Shown piece by piece: positions 43,122-52,106 of a stretch of 57,793 bases of DNA (its first letter is position 1; each line of letters starts with the position of its first letter). A program made the position numbers and the translations under genes. This DNA comes from an uncultured Clostridia bacterium (lineage in GTDB: Bacteria; Bacillota; Clostridia; Oscillospirales; Acutalibacteraceae). The stretch is from assembly GCA_944383495.1 (NCBI GenBank), contig CALWPT010000011.1, positions 1-57,793 of the forward strand, read 5' to 3'. The notes under the pieces were generated by a model that saw nothing but the letters and a program-made list of their open reading frames with translations, had not been told where the DNA came from and did not search any database.

Positions 43122-45743
43122 TTATTTTCCGTAGTAAGCCTTCAGGAATATTTCCTTGATCTCCTCCACCAGGGGATACCGGGGATTGGCCACGGTGCAC
43201 TGATCCTCGTGGGCATTATAACACAGGGTTTCCAGCTTGGCGAGAAATTCCTTCTCGTCAATACCGCATTCCTTCAAAGAACGGGGAATCTGCAAATCCT
43301 GCTGGAGCTTGCGAACCGCTCCTATCAGGTTTTTCACACTCTCCTGTGTGGTCTTGCCCGCCACACCGATAAACCGCGCCACCTTCGCGTACTTTTCATC
43401 GGCGATAAACCGCTCATATTTCGGGAAGGTGGCAAACTTGGTGGGCTTGCCGGCGTTAAACTCAATGACATAAGGCAGCAGCACAGCATTGGCGCGGCCA
43501 TGGGGAATGTGGAACTCGCCGCCCAGTTTGTGCGCCATAGAGTGATTGAGCCCCAGGAACGCATTGGTGAAGGCCATGCCCGCGATACAGGAGGCGTTGT
43601 GCATTTTCTCCCGCGCCACCTTGTTGCCCGTTTTGAACGAGTCCTCTAAGAAGGAGAAAACCATGTCGATGGCCTGCAGCGCCAATCCGTCGGTGTAGTC
43701 GCTGGCCATAACCGAAACGTACGCTTCCAGCGCGTGGGTCAAAACGTCCATGCCGGTGTCCGCCACAATGGATTTGGGCAGTGAGGTGACGAACTGGGGA
43801 TCGATGATGGCCACGTCGGGGGTCAGCGCGTAGTCGGCCAAGGGGTACTTAATGTTGCCGTTCTCCCGATCGGTGATAACCGAGAAGCTGGTCACCTCAG
43901 AGCCGGTGCCGCTGGTGGTGGGAATGGCGACGAACTTGGCCTTCTCTCCCAGTTTGGGGAAGGTGTAGGCCCGCTTACGGATATCCATAAACTTCAGCTT
44001 CAAGCCGTCGAAGGTGGCGTCGGGATGCTCGTAGAACAGCCACATGCCCTTCGCCGCGTCGATGGCAGAGCCGCCGCCCAGGGCGATGATCACGTCAGGC
44101 TGAAAGGCCTTCATCGCCTCCACACCCCGCATGATCGTTTTCACATCGGGGTCAGGCTCGATATCGGAGTAGATCTCGCTGTGGCAGTACTCGTTGCGTT
44201 TGCGCAGGTAGTAAAGCACCTTATCAATATAGCCCAGCTTGACCATGGTGGGGTCGGTTACGATAAAGGCGCGGGTGATATCGTGCATCTTCTGGAGATA
44301 CTGCACCGAATCCTCTTCAAAGTAGATCTTCGGCGGAACCTTAAACCACTGCATATTGACCCTCCTGTGCGCCAAGCGCTTTTTATTGATCAGGTTAACC
44401 GACGACACGTTGCTGGTGGTGGAGTTGTGGCCGTAGGAACCGCAGCCCAGGGTCAAGGAAGGAGTGTTGGTATTGTAAATATCGCCGATGGCGCCCTGCG
44501 AGGAGGGAGAGTTGGCGATGACACGGCCCACGCGCATGGCCTCTCCGTATTCCCGGATCAGCTCTTGATCGCCGGAATGAATGACCGCCGAATGACCCAG
44601 GCCGCCCAAGTCCAGCATTTTCTGCGCCTTTTCAAAGCCTTCCTTATGATCCTTTACAACATAGTAGGCCAGGATCGGGGACAGCTTTTCCCGGGACAGG
44701 GGGTAATCGGGGCCCACATCCTTCAACCGGGCAATGAGGATCTTGGTCTTTTCCGGGACGGTCACACCGGCGTTTTTGGCAATCCAGTAAGGCGATTTTC
44801 CCACAATGGCGGGATTGACCGCGCCCTTCTCGGAGTTGATGGCGTAATCCGATACCTTTTTAATCTCCTCTTCATTGAGGAAGTAGCAGCCGTTATCCGC
44901 CATGAATTTCTCAAAGCCGCTCTGGAGCTCTTTGTCGACAATGACCGCCTGCTCAGAGGCGCAGATCATACCGTTGTCAAAGGTCTTGGACAGCATCAGG
45001 TCGGTGCAGGCCCGTTCCAGGTTAGCGGTTTTTTCAATGTAGCAGGGCACGTTGCCGGGGCCGACGCCCAACGCGGGCTTGCCGGCGGAGTAGGCCGCCT
45101 TGACCATGCCGGAACCGCCGGTCGCCAGAATCAAGGACACGCCCGGGTGGTTCATGAGCATGTTGGTCGCTTCAATAGAGGGGTATTCAATCCACTGCAC
45201 GCAATATTCCGGCGCGCCGGCTTTAATCGCCGCGTCCCGCACCACCTTAGCCGCCTCCACAGAGCACTTCTGTGCGCTGGGATGAAAGCCGAAGATAATG
45301 GGGTTCCGGGTCTTGGCACAGATCAGGGATTTAAACAGCGTGGTGGAAGTGGGGTTGGTAACCGGCGTCACGCCCGCTACCACGCCGACAGGCTCGGCAA
45401 CCTCCACATAGCCCTCCATATCATTTTCATCCACTACGCCGACGGTCTTTTCATACTTGATAGAGTGCCAAATATATTCCGTGGCGAACATGTTTTTAAT
45501 AACCTTGTCCTCGTACACACCGCGACCGGTTTCCTCCACGGCCAGGCGTGCCAAACGGCAATGCTCGTCAAGCCCCGCCAGGGACATCGCGTGAACAATA
45601 TTGTCCACCTGCTCCTGGGTCATGGTCATGTACTCGGCCAACGCTTTTTGAGCGTTTTCCACCAGCTCATCGATCATCGCCTTGACGTCGACAGGCTGCT
45701 CGACCTTTTTTACTTCCTTGGCCGCTGTTTTCTTGCTGGGCAT
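43122..45743 (-). CDS. adhE: Bifunctional acetaldehyde-CoA/alcohol dehydrogenase AdhE
   Basis: An 873-residue fermentative enzyme reducing acetyl-CoA to acetaldehyde and then ethanol with two NADH, regenerating NAD+. Residues 1 to about 440 form the CoA-acylating aldehyde dehydrogenase with catalytic Cys261 in NGMICASEQAV and GVGPGNVPCYIE. From about 470 the iron-dependent alcohol dehydrogenase has IALGGGSAIDAAKGMW, PTTSGTGSEVTSF, GMDVLTHALEAYVS and the iron-binding HSMAHKLGGEFHIPHGRANA. AdhE typically assembles into spirosome filaments. GGAGGACATG precedes the ATG. Two Rex operators bracket its promoter, indicating NADH/NAD+ control. Confidence 0.97.
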   Translation of the reverse strand: MPSKKTAAKEVKKVEQPVDVKAMIDELVENAQKALAEYMTMTQEQVDNIVHAMSLAGLDEHCRLARLAVEETGRGVYEDKVIKNMFATEYIWHSIKYEKTVGVVDENDMEGYVEVAEPVGVVAGVTPVTNPTSTTLFKSLICAKTRNPIIFGFHPSAQKCSVEAAKVVRDAAIKAGAPEYCVQWIEYPSIEATNMLMNHPGVSLILATGGSGMVKAAYSAGKPALGVGPGNVPCYIEKTANLERACTDLMLSKTFDNGMICASEQAVIVDKELQSGFEKFMADNGCYFLNEEEIKKVSDYAINSEKGAVNPAIVGKSPYWIAKNAGVTVPEKTKILIARLKDVGPDYPLSREKLSPILAYYVVKDHKEGFEKAQKMLDLGGLGHSAVIHSGDQELIREYGEAMRVGRVIANSPSSQGAIGDIYNTNTPSLTLGCGSYGHNSTTSNVSSVNLINKKRLAHRRVNMQWFKVPPKIYFEEDSVQYLQKMHDITRAFIVTDPTMVKLGYIDKVLYYLRKRNEYCHSEIYSDIEPDPDVKTIMRGVEAMKAFQPDVIIALGGGSAIDAAKGMWLFYEHPDATFDGLKLKFMDIRKRAYTFPKLGEKAKFVAIPTTSGTGSEVTSFSVITDRENGNIKYPLADYALTPDVAIIDPQFVTSLPKSIVADTGMDVLTHALEAYVSVMASDYTDGLALQAIDMVFSFLEDSFKTGNKVAREKMHNASCIAGMAFTNAFLGLNHSMAHKLGGEFHIPHGRANAVLLPYVIEFNAGKPTKFATFPKYERFIADEKYAKVARFIGVAGKTTQESVKNLIGAVRKLQQDLQIPRSLKECGIDEKEFLAKLETLCYNAHEDQCTVANPRYPLVEEIKEIFLKAYYGK

Positions 45744-45808
45744 AATACATGTCCTCCTTCATTTCTAACGGCTTTTCCAGCCGCTGCTGGTCTTTAAGAC
45801 ACCTTAGT

Positions 45809-45826
45809 TTGTTAATCTTTTAACAA
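45809..45826. promoter_or_regulatory. Rex operator 1 (proximal)
   Basis: TTGTTAATCTTTTAACAA is an exact match to the Rex consensus TTGTTAA-N4-TTAACAA. It begins one base downstream of the adhE -10 element, over the transcription start, where bound Rex would block initiation when NADH/NAD+ is low. Confidence 0.92.
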
Positions 45827-45827
45827 T

Positions 45828-45856
45828 ATAATATGGCATTTAATGTTTTTTGTCAA
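45828..45856 (-). promoter_or_regulatory. adhE: adhE promoter
   Basis: Minus strand: TTGACA at 45851-45856, 17-base spacer and TATTAT at 45828-45833. It lies exactly between the two Rex operators. Confidence 0.88.
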
Positions 45857-45862
45857 TAGACA

Positions 45863-45880
45863 TTGTTAATGAATTAACAG
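45863..45880. promoter_or_regulatory. Rex operator 2 (distal)
   Basis: TTGTTAATGAATTAACAG matches the Rex consensus at 13 of 14 specified positions. It lies six bases upstream of the -35 element, 54 bases centre-to-centre from operator 1, about five helical turns. Confidence 0.85.
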
Positions 45881-46183
45881 CTATCTGCTTGCCGCTTTTT
45901 TATTCGTTATGCATAAAGAGCCAAAGCAGCAAATTTTCCGTAGCATTCCCCGCCTTTACACAAAATCGGCTTCCTTGCTTTTTTCGGTTCGTGTATGGGA
46001 AACCGGTTTTATGATTTCTTTTTGGGTTTTTCTTGGAAAGCGGAAATGCCTATACAGCTTCTTTAATAGAAAAGGGGGTTCGAAGGAATTTTACTTCCTC
46101 TTTTAAGGAACCTAGCGCCGTGAAACAATTTCCTATGAAACAAGGGCCTTGAACAAAAACTGGTCTACACGCTTCCTCTGGCC

Positions 46184-46220
46184 AAAAAACGGCCCGGCAG
46201 CATACGCGCGGGGCCGTTTT
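46184..46220 (-). terminator. Terminator of the Gld-type ABC operon
   Basis: Minus strand AAAACGGCCC and GGGCCGTTTTTT pair around CGCGCGTATGCTGCC, directly after the stop of the last operon gene. Confidence 0.85.
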
Positions 46221-46232
46221 CCCGGTCAGCCG

Positions 46233-47798
46233 TCAATCGGATGTGACGTCTTTCCCGGCCAAAACATCCTGAAACTTTGTGGTGATTGCGTCCACCTTGG
46301 AATATTGGATCAATGCATCCCCTTTTCCGTTGATGGTGTAAAGGTAAAACCGGTCATTGTACTTATAATACGCTACGGTGTCTGATTTCCCGTTCGTGTA
46401 AGTATATTCCAGCTCAATCACCGGATCGCCCTTGCCGGAGGTATATTCAACAAACTCAAAGGGGGGCATGGCCACCAGATAGGCGTAAAAATTCTGAAAG
46501 CTTTCCGCCCGAACGGATGCCGCATTGTTGGTCACAATGGTCTTTATGGTGGTGTCTCCATCCTCGTCCGTTACCTCGCTGTTGGTGATCTGGAAATCAG
46601 CTGAACCCGCTGGCGTTGTCACCTTGAGGGCCTTAACGTCAATTATATTGACTGCAAACATGATGTTGTTCCGCACGTCGCTCAGCTGCCAGTCAAAAAA
46701 CTCAGCCGTCGATTCGGTGATTTTGTATATCACAGGGTTATCGTTCACCAATCCCGCGTAGTATCCTTCCTCGTATTCCGACAGCTTCATGGTTACCGTT
46801 GTGTCCCTTACCTTCCACGTAATCACCGATTGCGGGACATCCAGGTTGTACTTTTTCAGGTCGGCGTCCGTGTAATTAATGACATACGCATCCGCCGAGG
46901 TAAAACCGTTGGTCAGGATACCCAGCAGGGTAGATACCCTTTCATCAGACGCGAAGGTGAAGACCGGAGACGTAATCTGATTGGGTATAGGCGTGCTTTC
47001 GTCAGCGTCGTATTCCAATACCAAGGGCTCATCCCGCAGGCTGCCCGACAAGGTGATGGTATCAAATTTCGTCAGCTCCCCGTTGACAAAATAAGGATCA
47101 TTGTCCCCCTTTGCCTCCAGCGCTGGAATAATGGTGGTTTCCACATACTTGGTTTCCGGGAGCAGGAAATTTTCCAGGCGGTCCTTGGTCACAAGGAACA
47201 CCTTGGGATTCTCCGTCGCCGTCACATAGCTTCCCGTTTTATCTGGGGAGGGGGCTCCGACCTTCAGGGTATTGACGCTTCCGTCCTTTTGGGTAATTTC
47301 CACTACGGTTTCCGGCGTGTCCAGTCCATACTCCGCCAGATCGTAATCCGCCTCCTCCATCACCTTGCTGGCAATCACGCTCTGAACGCTTTCCAACAGC
47401 ATGGAAAACATGTACTGGCTTTGAGGAATATTGTCTAGCCCTTCTATTTTCCACAGGGTGGCGTCCTTCCCCTCCTCGTCCTTGCCCGCGTAGGACGATA
47501 TTGTATACGATGAGGTGGGGTTGGTTATTTTAAGCCTTGTAACGTCCATCTCTCCGGTGACATGAATCTCCGGTGCGGAGGTGGCGCTGGTAGTTTCCGT
47601 CTCACTCATCAGCCGGGGGTAAAAATAAATCGTTCCCGCGCCAAGCCCGACAATGACCAAAGCAATGATCACCAGCTTGAGAGCCAGATGAGAAGAATTC
47701 TTCTTGCTGTTGGCTTTTTTCTCCTCTGGTTTTGTAAAGATGGTGGATTCCTCCGGCGGCGGGCTGCCGGCTTCCGATTTTTTGGGGGTGTTGCTCAT
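46233..47798 (-). CDS. DUF4340 membrane-anchored protein of a Gld-type ABC system
   Basis: A 521-residue protein with a cytoplasmic Lys/Glu/Pro-rich tail (about 1-40), one transmembrane helix (LALKLVIIALVIVGLGAGTIYFY) and a large extracytoplasmic region made of repeated DUF4340-type units (LWKIEGLDNIPQSQYMF..., LKKYNLDVPQSVITWKV...). The repeats TPETVVEITQKDGS and VPQSVITWKV mark two copies. The role is unknown; it always travels with GldG and an ABC-2 exporter. It overlaps the GldG gene by ATGA. ATG 47798 follows GGAGGAGACATTC. Confidence 0.88.
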   Translation of the reverse strand: MSNTPKKSEAGSPPPEESTIFTKPEEKKANSKKNSSHLALKLVIIALVIVGLGAGTIYFYPRLMSETETTSATSAPEIHVTGEMDVTRLKITNPTSSYTISSYAGKDEEGKDATLWKIEGLDNIPQSQYMFSMLLESVQSVIASKVMEEADYDLAEYGLDTPETVVEITQKDGSVNTLKVGAPSPDKTGSYVTATENPKVFLVTKDRLENFLLPETKYVETTIIPALEAKGDNDPYFVNGELTKFDTITLSGSLRDEPLVLEYDADESTPIPNQITSPVFTFASDERVSTLLGILTNGFTSADAYVINYTDADLKKYNLDVPQSVITWKVRDTTVTMKLSEYEEGYYAGLVNDNPVIYKITESTAEFFDWQLSDVRNNIMFAVNIIDVKALKVTTPAGSADFQITNSEVTDEDGDTTIKTIVTNNAASVRAESFQNFYAYLVAMPPFEFVEYTSGKGDPVIELEYTYTNGKSDTVAYYKYNDRFYLYTINGKGDALIQYSKVDAITTKFQDVLAGKDVTSD

Positions 47799-49381
47799 GA
47801 ATGTCTCCTCCGTACCCAAATGGTGATGCCGATCACCAGTATAATCACAGGAACAGCGGCGATAAAAATCCAGCCGATGGTTACGTACTGCGCTGTGGTG
47901 GGCGCCTGGTTAAAGGTTCCTAAGGCAATTACCTTGGTGTTGACAACCACCGTGTCCTCGTCTCTGCCTACCAGCGTATTGGACAGGCTCAGGCACAGAT
48001 CTAGGTTAGCGATGCCGGCCGTATTGTAATCGGCCAGGAAATAAGGGCTGGACATCGCCAGTATATTGGAAGTTACCAGCTCCTGCCCGTCGTTAATATA
48101 CTCGCCGTAGGCGCTTAGCACCATTCCCTCATGGACGCCCATCTGCGCATTCGCAGGCGGTTCCCAGTCAGCGTTGCTCTGCGCTTCATCCATCGGCTGC
48201 GTCACAGTGGTGTTTGAAAACTCCACGATTGTCTGGGTGCGGAACTTGTCGTAGCTTTCAAAGCCAAGACGCAGGGGACGATTGTATTGGCCCACCAACT
48301 GACGGTTTGACATGTCAAAATTCGCGGTATAATCGCTGGATGCCAGCGAACCGGTCATGATATACGGCACGCCGGAGGCCTGGTAATCAGGGTCGGTCTC
48401 ATATACCACGCCTTCTCCATATTCAATGCCCCATTCCTTTAAAAAGGACTCCAAATTGGGAAGGCTGGGCTGATCGATAGACGCGGCGTAGTACAGTTGC
48501 TTGCCCAGCGCGCCATCGTTTTTCATATACGCATCCAGCTTTCTCAGCTCATCGGTAGACAAGTCGTTAATCGGTGCGCAGAGAACCAAAATCTCCGTAT
48601 CCTCCGGAATATTATCCTGAAGCAAGGTGCTGATCGTCTCAATGGCATAGTTGTTTTCAGACAGGAGTGAAGAAAACAAATCATACCCCGAGCAGCCGTA
48701 GCCGGTAATGAAGGTCGCCGTATTCACTACGTCGGAGGTGACGAAATCTATCGCGGAGATGACCTTTTCCTCCACATTGGAGCCAGCAATGGTATAGGCG
48801 CCGTAGCCCTGTGAGGCGTATCCCGTTTCGTCTGTCAGAGAATAAAGTCCGCTGAAAGCCAAAACGCGGATGCCGTTGGCTTCTCCGTTGTCCACCTTTT
48901 CCCGGTTTGCAACCACCAGATCGCCCAGCGTCGGCGTCATTTCCCCGTAGTACTTATTGACGAAATCGCTGGCTGCTGGAGTGGAGGGATCAATAAACGT
49001 CAGATGAATCCTTGGATTAATCTTCTGATATGTTTTGAGAATCTCCACCGTCTGCTGGAAATACCGCTGGTTTTCCTCCTGCTGTTCAATGGTTCCCTGC
49101 TGCTCCAGTGCAAGGTAGTAAGTGTTTACATAGTAATCCTCCGTGCTCAGCAGCAGAATGTCAATGTCCGTATCAATCTCACTGATATACGGCCTGTTTT
49201 CCTCATTCATAGAGAAATCCTTACCCGCTGTCAGATCCAGGTTGAGCGGAAACCGGGCCGACAGCGCCGAACACAGGACGTTAAGAAGAATCACAACCAC
49301 CAAGAATAAAATGGTGAATAGCGTTGTAAAGCTGCCTCTTTTGAAGGAGGTGCTTCCAAAAAAGCGTTTGAATTTACCCAT
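47795..49381 (-). CDS. GldG-family ABC auxiliary protein
   Basis: A 528-residue protein with an N-terminal transmembrane helix (FTTLFTILFLVVVILLNVLCS), a large extracytoplasmic domain and a C-terminal helix (YVTIGWIFIAAVPVIILVIGI) ending in a basic WVRRRHS tail. The core matches GldG/IFT52-like folds: NLDLTAGKDFSMNEENRPYI near the N-terminus and TEILVLCAPINDLSTDELRKLDAYM in the middle. In Bacteroidota, GldG works with GldF and GldA in gliding; in Clostridia its function is unknown. AAAGGAGG precedes the ATG. Confidence 0.9.
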   Translation of the reverse strand: MGKFKRFFGSTSFKRGSFTTLFTILFLVVVILLNVLCSALSARFPLNLDLTAGKDFSMNEENRPYISEIDTDIDILLLSTEDYYVNTYYLALEQQGTIEQQEENQRYFQQTVEILKTYQKINPRIHLTFIDPSTPAASDFVNKYYGEMTPTLGDLVVANREKVDNGEANGIRVLAFSGLYSLTDETGYASQGYGAYTIAGSNVEEKVISAIDFVTSDVVNTATFITGYGCSGYDLFSSLLSENNYAIETISTLLQDNIPEDTEILVLCAPINDLSTDELRKLDAYMKNDGALGKQLYYAASIDQPSLPNLESFLKEWGIEYGEGVVYETDPDYQASGVPYIMTGSLASSDYTANFDMSNRQLVGQYNRPLRLGFESYDKFRTQTIVEFSNTTVTQPMDEAQSNADWEPPANAQMGVHEGMVLSAYGEYINDGQELVTSNILAMSSPYFLADYNTAGIANLDLCLSLSNTLVGRDEDTVVVNTKVIALGTFNQAPTTAQYVTIGWIFIAAVPVIILVIGITIWVRRRHS

Positions 49382-49396
49382 TGGTTTTTTCCTCCT

Positions 49397-50110
49397 TTAG
49401 GCCCATCTTTTCTTATCCAGCACCCGCACCGTCAGGAACAAAAAGACGACGACGAAGCTGATAAAATAGACGATGTTTGAATAATCAATCACACCAGTGA
49501 CTAAGTCGTTGTAGCGGTTGAACAAAGACACATAATCAACGATTTGAGTGACAATCGTGTTTTTAATGAGCGTGCTGATAAAGGAGGAAAACATGCTGAT
49601 CAGCAGGAAGAACAAGGAGACCGCCAGACTGCAAACCGCGGCAACCACCTGGCTTTCCGTTAGAGAGCTGATAAACAGGCCGATGGCCAGCAGCGCACAG
49701 GCCATGAGGAACAGGCCCACAAGACTGCCGATAAACACCATCCAGTCCGGCGTGGCGACTACAGAAAAGATGATCTGGAACACCACTAGCACCGACAAAA
49801 GCGTGGCAAAAAACACCACTGCTGCAAAATATTTGCCCAAAACCACCCCCGTGAGAGACACCGGCGAGGTAAGCACCAGCTGGTCGGTTTTCTGCCGCTT
49901 GTCCTCCGCAAGCAGCCGCATGGTGATGATAGGCGTCAGCAAAAACACCACAACAGAGGCAATGCTGAATACGTTGGATAAGCTCGCGTTTCCCGCGCTG
50001 TAGGTTCCGGTAAAGGAGATCCCGCACACGCAGAAAAACACCGCCATCACAATATACCCCAGCGGGGATGCGTAATATGCTTTTAATTCGCGTCTGAATA
50101 TTGCGCCCAT
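49397..50110 (-). CDS. ABC-2 type permease (GldF-like)
   Basis: A 237-residue permease with six hydrophobic segments. It opens AIFRRELKAYYASPLGYIVMAVFF, typical of GldF/NosY-like permeases, and contains LTPIITMRLLAEDKRQKTDQLVLTSPVSLTGVVLGKY, here split over the cytoplasmic loop. Its ATG abuts the stop codon of the ATPase gene, with GAGGAGG inside that gene's end. It forms the membrane part of the exporter with the ATPase. Confidence 0.92.
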   Translation of the reverse strand: MGAIFRRELKAYYASPLGYIVMAVFFCVCGISFTGTYSAGNASLSNVFSIASVVVFLLTPIITMRLLAEDKRQKTDQLVLTSPVSLTGVVLGKYFAAVVFFATLLSVLVVFQIIFSVVATPDWMVFIGSLVGLFLMACALLAIGLFISSLTESQVVAAVCSLAVSLFFLLISMFSSFISTLIKNTIVTQIVDYVSLFNRYNDLVTGVIDYSNIVYFISFVVVFLFLTVRVLDKKRWA

Positions 50111-51193
50111 TTACTTCGCCTCCTCTTCTGCTTGGGATTGCTCGGCCTCCGCCGCTTCACCCTTTGCGAAATCCGCCGTCTCTTCCTCTTCAGCCGGCTG
50201 GCCCCCAGCCTCTTGGGGCTTATCGCCGCGGGCTTGCAGCGCCTTTTCCAGCGCCGCGGTATCGGCGGTTCCGTCGGTCAGACGCAGGAAGATATCCTCC
50301 AATGTCATTTCGCTGCTCTTGAGCATAAGCAGCGGCCAGTTCTTTTCCGCCAGCAGGCTGAAGAGAGCCCGGCGAATATCGTACCCTACGATGGGATTAA
50401 TAATATACTCCTGCCCGTACCCGCCCGCGCCGGCGGCCTGTACGGATTTTACGCCCTTTAACGATTTCAGCGCCGCCATAATCTCCCGGCGGGGCCCCTC
50501 AATGCGGGCAATTATGGAATGGTCATCAGACATAATGCGGGAGAGATTTTCCGGCGTGTTGTCCACCACAATGCGGCCCTGGTTAATGATGATAACCCGT
50601 TCGCACACCGCCTGTACCTCCGACAGAATATGGGAGCTTAAGATAACCGTGTGGGTTTTTCCCAAAAGCTTGATCAGGTTGCGGATTTCAATAATCTGCT
50701 TGGGATCAAGACCTACGGTAGGCTCGTCCAAAATCAAAACGTCCGGGTTGCCGACAAGGGCCTGGGCGATCCCTACACGCTGGCGGTAGCCCTTGGAGAG
50801 GTTTTTAATCTGCCGGGGATACACCTCTTGAATTTTAACCAACCGGCAGATTTCGTTGATATGGGGGCGCCGGGGTAGCTTGACCTTTTTCAAGTCGTAC
50901 ACAAAATTTAAATACTCCTTGACCGTCATATCCAGATAGAGCGGCGGCAGCTCAGGCAGGAACCCAATGCGCTTTTTCGCCTCCAGAGGCGCGGTGAGAA
51001 TATCATACCCATCAATTTTGACCGATCCCGAGGTAGCGGACAAATACCCGGTGATGATGTTCATGGTCGTGGACTTTCCTGCGCCATTGGGACCCAGAAA
51101 CCCCAAAATTTCCCCATCATGGATGGTGAAGGTTGCATTGTCGACAGCAACGTGACTTCCGTACCGTTTGGTCAGGTTGGTGACCTCTATCAT
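50111..51193 (-). CDS. ABC transporter ATPase (GldA-like) with acidic tail
   Basis: A 360-residue ATPase. Walker A GPNGAGKST, Q-loop, signature LSKGYRQRVGIAQAL and Walker B VLILDEPTVGLDPKQ lie in the first 190 residues. The region 200-305 is the C-terminal domain of ABC-2 ATPases (MLKSSEMTLEDIFLRLTDG). A further 50 residues are almost only Glu, Ala, Gln and Lys, an unusual low-complexity tail. ATG 51193 follows GGAGGG. First gene of the four-gene operon; TATAAT preceded by TG (51261-51269, minus strand) is the likely promoter. Confidence 0.93.
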   Translation of the reverse strand: MIEVTNLTKRYGSHVAVDNATFTIHDGEILGFLGPNGAGKSTTMNIITGYLSATSGSVKIDGYDILTAPLEAKKRIGFLPELPPLYLDMTVKEYLNFVYDLKKVKLPRRPHINEICRLVKIQEVYPRQIKNLSKGYRQRVGIAQALVGNPDVLILDEPTVGLDPKQIIEIRNLIKLLGKTHTVILSSHILSEVQAVCERVIIINQGRIVVDNTPENLSRIMSDDHSIIARIEGPRREIMAALKSLKGVKSVQAAGAGGYGQEYIINPIVGYDIRRALFSLLAEKNWPLLMLKSSEMTLEDIFLRLTDGTADTAALEKALQARGDKPQEAGGQPAEEEETADFAKGEAAEAEQSQAEEEAK

Positions 51194-51314
51194 TGTTTTA
51201 TCCCTCCATTACTTTTGCGATATCATTTTTTATTGGTGCAATGTACAGTGCTTTGCGGTTATTATACCATGAAAAGAGCACAAAAATTGTAAACAAAACG
51301 TGAATATCCTATGT

Positions 51315-52106
51315 TCAATCCGTGATGTGATAAAATTCTGCCGCATTTTTCCAATAAATACGCTCTCGTTCCTCCGCCGTTAGGTTCACCCGTTCCAAAA
51401 ATGCCAGCTCGTCCGCGGCGTCCCACATGGGATAATCCGATCCAAACATGACACGGTCTGGCCCATAGGCTCGGATCAGCGCTTCCATCTTGTTCGGTTC
51501 CTTCAACCAGAAGGATGCGGACGAAGAATCCACCATCGCCGTCGTGTCCGCCAGGTATTTGACGCCCTCCTCAAAAATGGACCAACCGCCGAAATGGGCC
51601 CCCACCACGCGCAGTTTGGGAAATGCCCTCAATACGTTCCGCAGCCGGCGGGGATGGGAAAAATCATATCGGTAATCCCCCGTATGAAACAGAATCGGAA
51701 GCCGGCCTTCCGCGATTTCATATAAGGGCATGATGCGGGAATCGTCAATATTAAATTTTTGAAAGTCCGGGTGCAGTTTGATTCCTCGCAGGCCCAACGC
51801 CTCAATCCGGGCACACTCCGCTTCAAAGCTGTCCACGTCGGGATGCATGGTGCCAAGGCCGATGAACGCATTCGGGTAAGCCCTGACGCTTTCCGAAATA
51901 AACTGGTTGATAGACGGCACCTGCTTTGCGCTGGTGGCAACCGAATGAACCACATAATGGGTCACGCCGGCCCTTTGGCCTGTTTTCAACAGGTCTTCCG
52001 CCGTTCCGCCGCGGCGCATACCAATATCGTAAAAAGCACCGACGCTGCTCACCGCCTTGCCGGCGATTTTCTCAGGATAAATATGCGCATGGGAGTCTAT
52101 GAGCAT
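51315..52106 (-). CDS. Amidohydrolase-family TIM-barrel metal hydrolase
   Basis: A 263-residue protein of the amidohydrolase-2 type. Metal-binding HAH is at 6-8 (DSHAHIYP). Later conserved positions are GIKLHPDFQ, LFHTGDY, VGAHFGG and the Asp in MFGSDYPMWD. Families with this layout include decarboxylases and hydrolases of small ring compounds; no substrate can be assigned. ATG 52106 has AAGGAAGG about 12 bases upstream; a frame reaching 52151 has no site. It has a perfect consensus promoter and no partner genes. Confidence 0.88.
   Translation of the reverse strand: MLIDSHAHIYPEKIAGKAVSSVGAFYDIGMRRGGTAEDLLKTGQRAGVTHYVVHSVATSAKQVPSINQFISESVRAYPNAFIGLGTMHPDVDSFEAECARIEALGLRGIKLHPDFQKFNIDDSRIMPLYEIAEGRLPILFHTGDYRYDFSHPRRLRNVLRAFPKLRVVGAHFGGWSIFEEGVKYLADTTAMVDSSSASFWLKEPNKMEALIRAYGPDRVMFGSDYPMWDAADELAFLERVNLTAEERERIYWKNAAEFYHITD

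Larger units (their letters stand above)
45744..46183. other. adhE regulatory region and gene-free stretch
   Basis: The right part of the adhE upstream region. Apart from the promoter and Rex sites (45809-45880) nothing is recognisable. A 65-codon plus-strand frame at 45909-46106 has no ribosome site. Confidence 0.6.

Noticed and set aside
44025..45797. 590-codon plus-strand frame opposite adhE
   Set aside because: Shadow frame of a GC-rich gene; no ribosome site, no recognisable domain, and adhE on the other strand is unambiguous.
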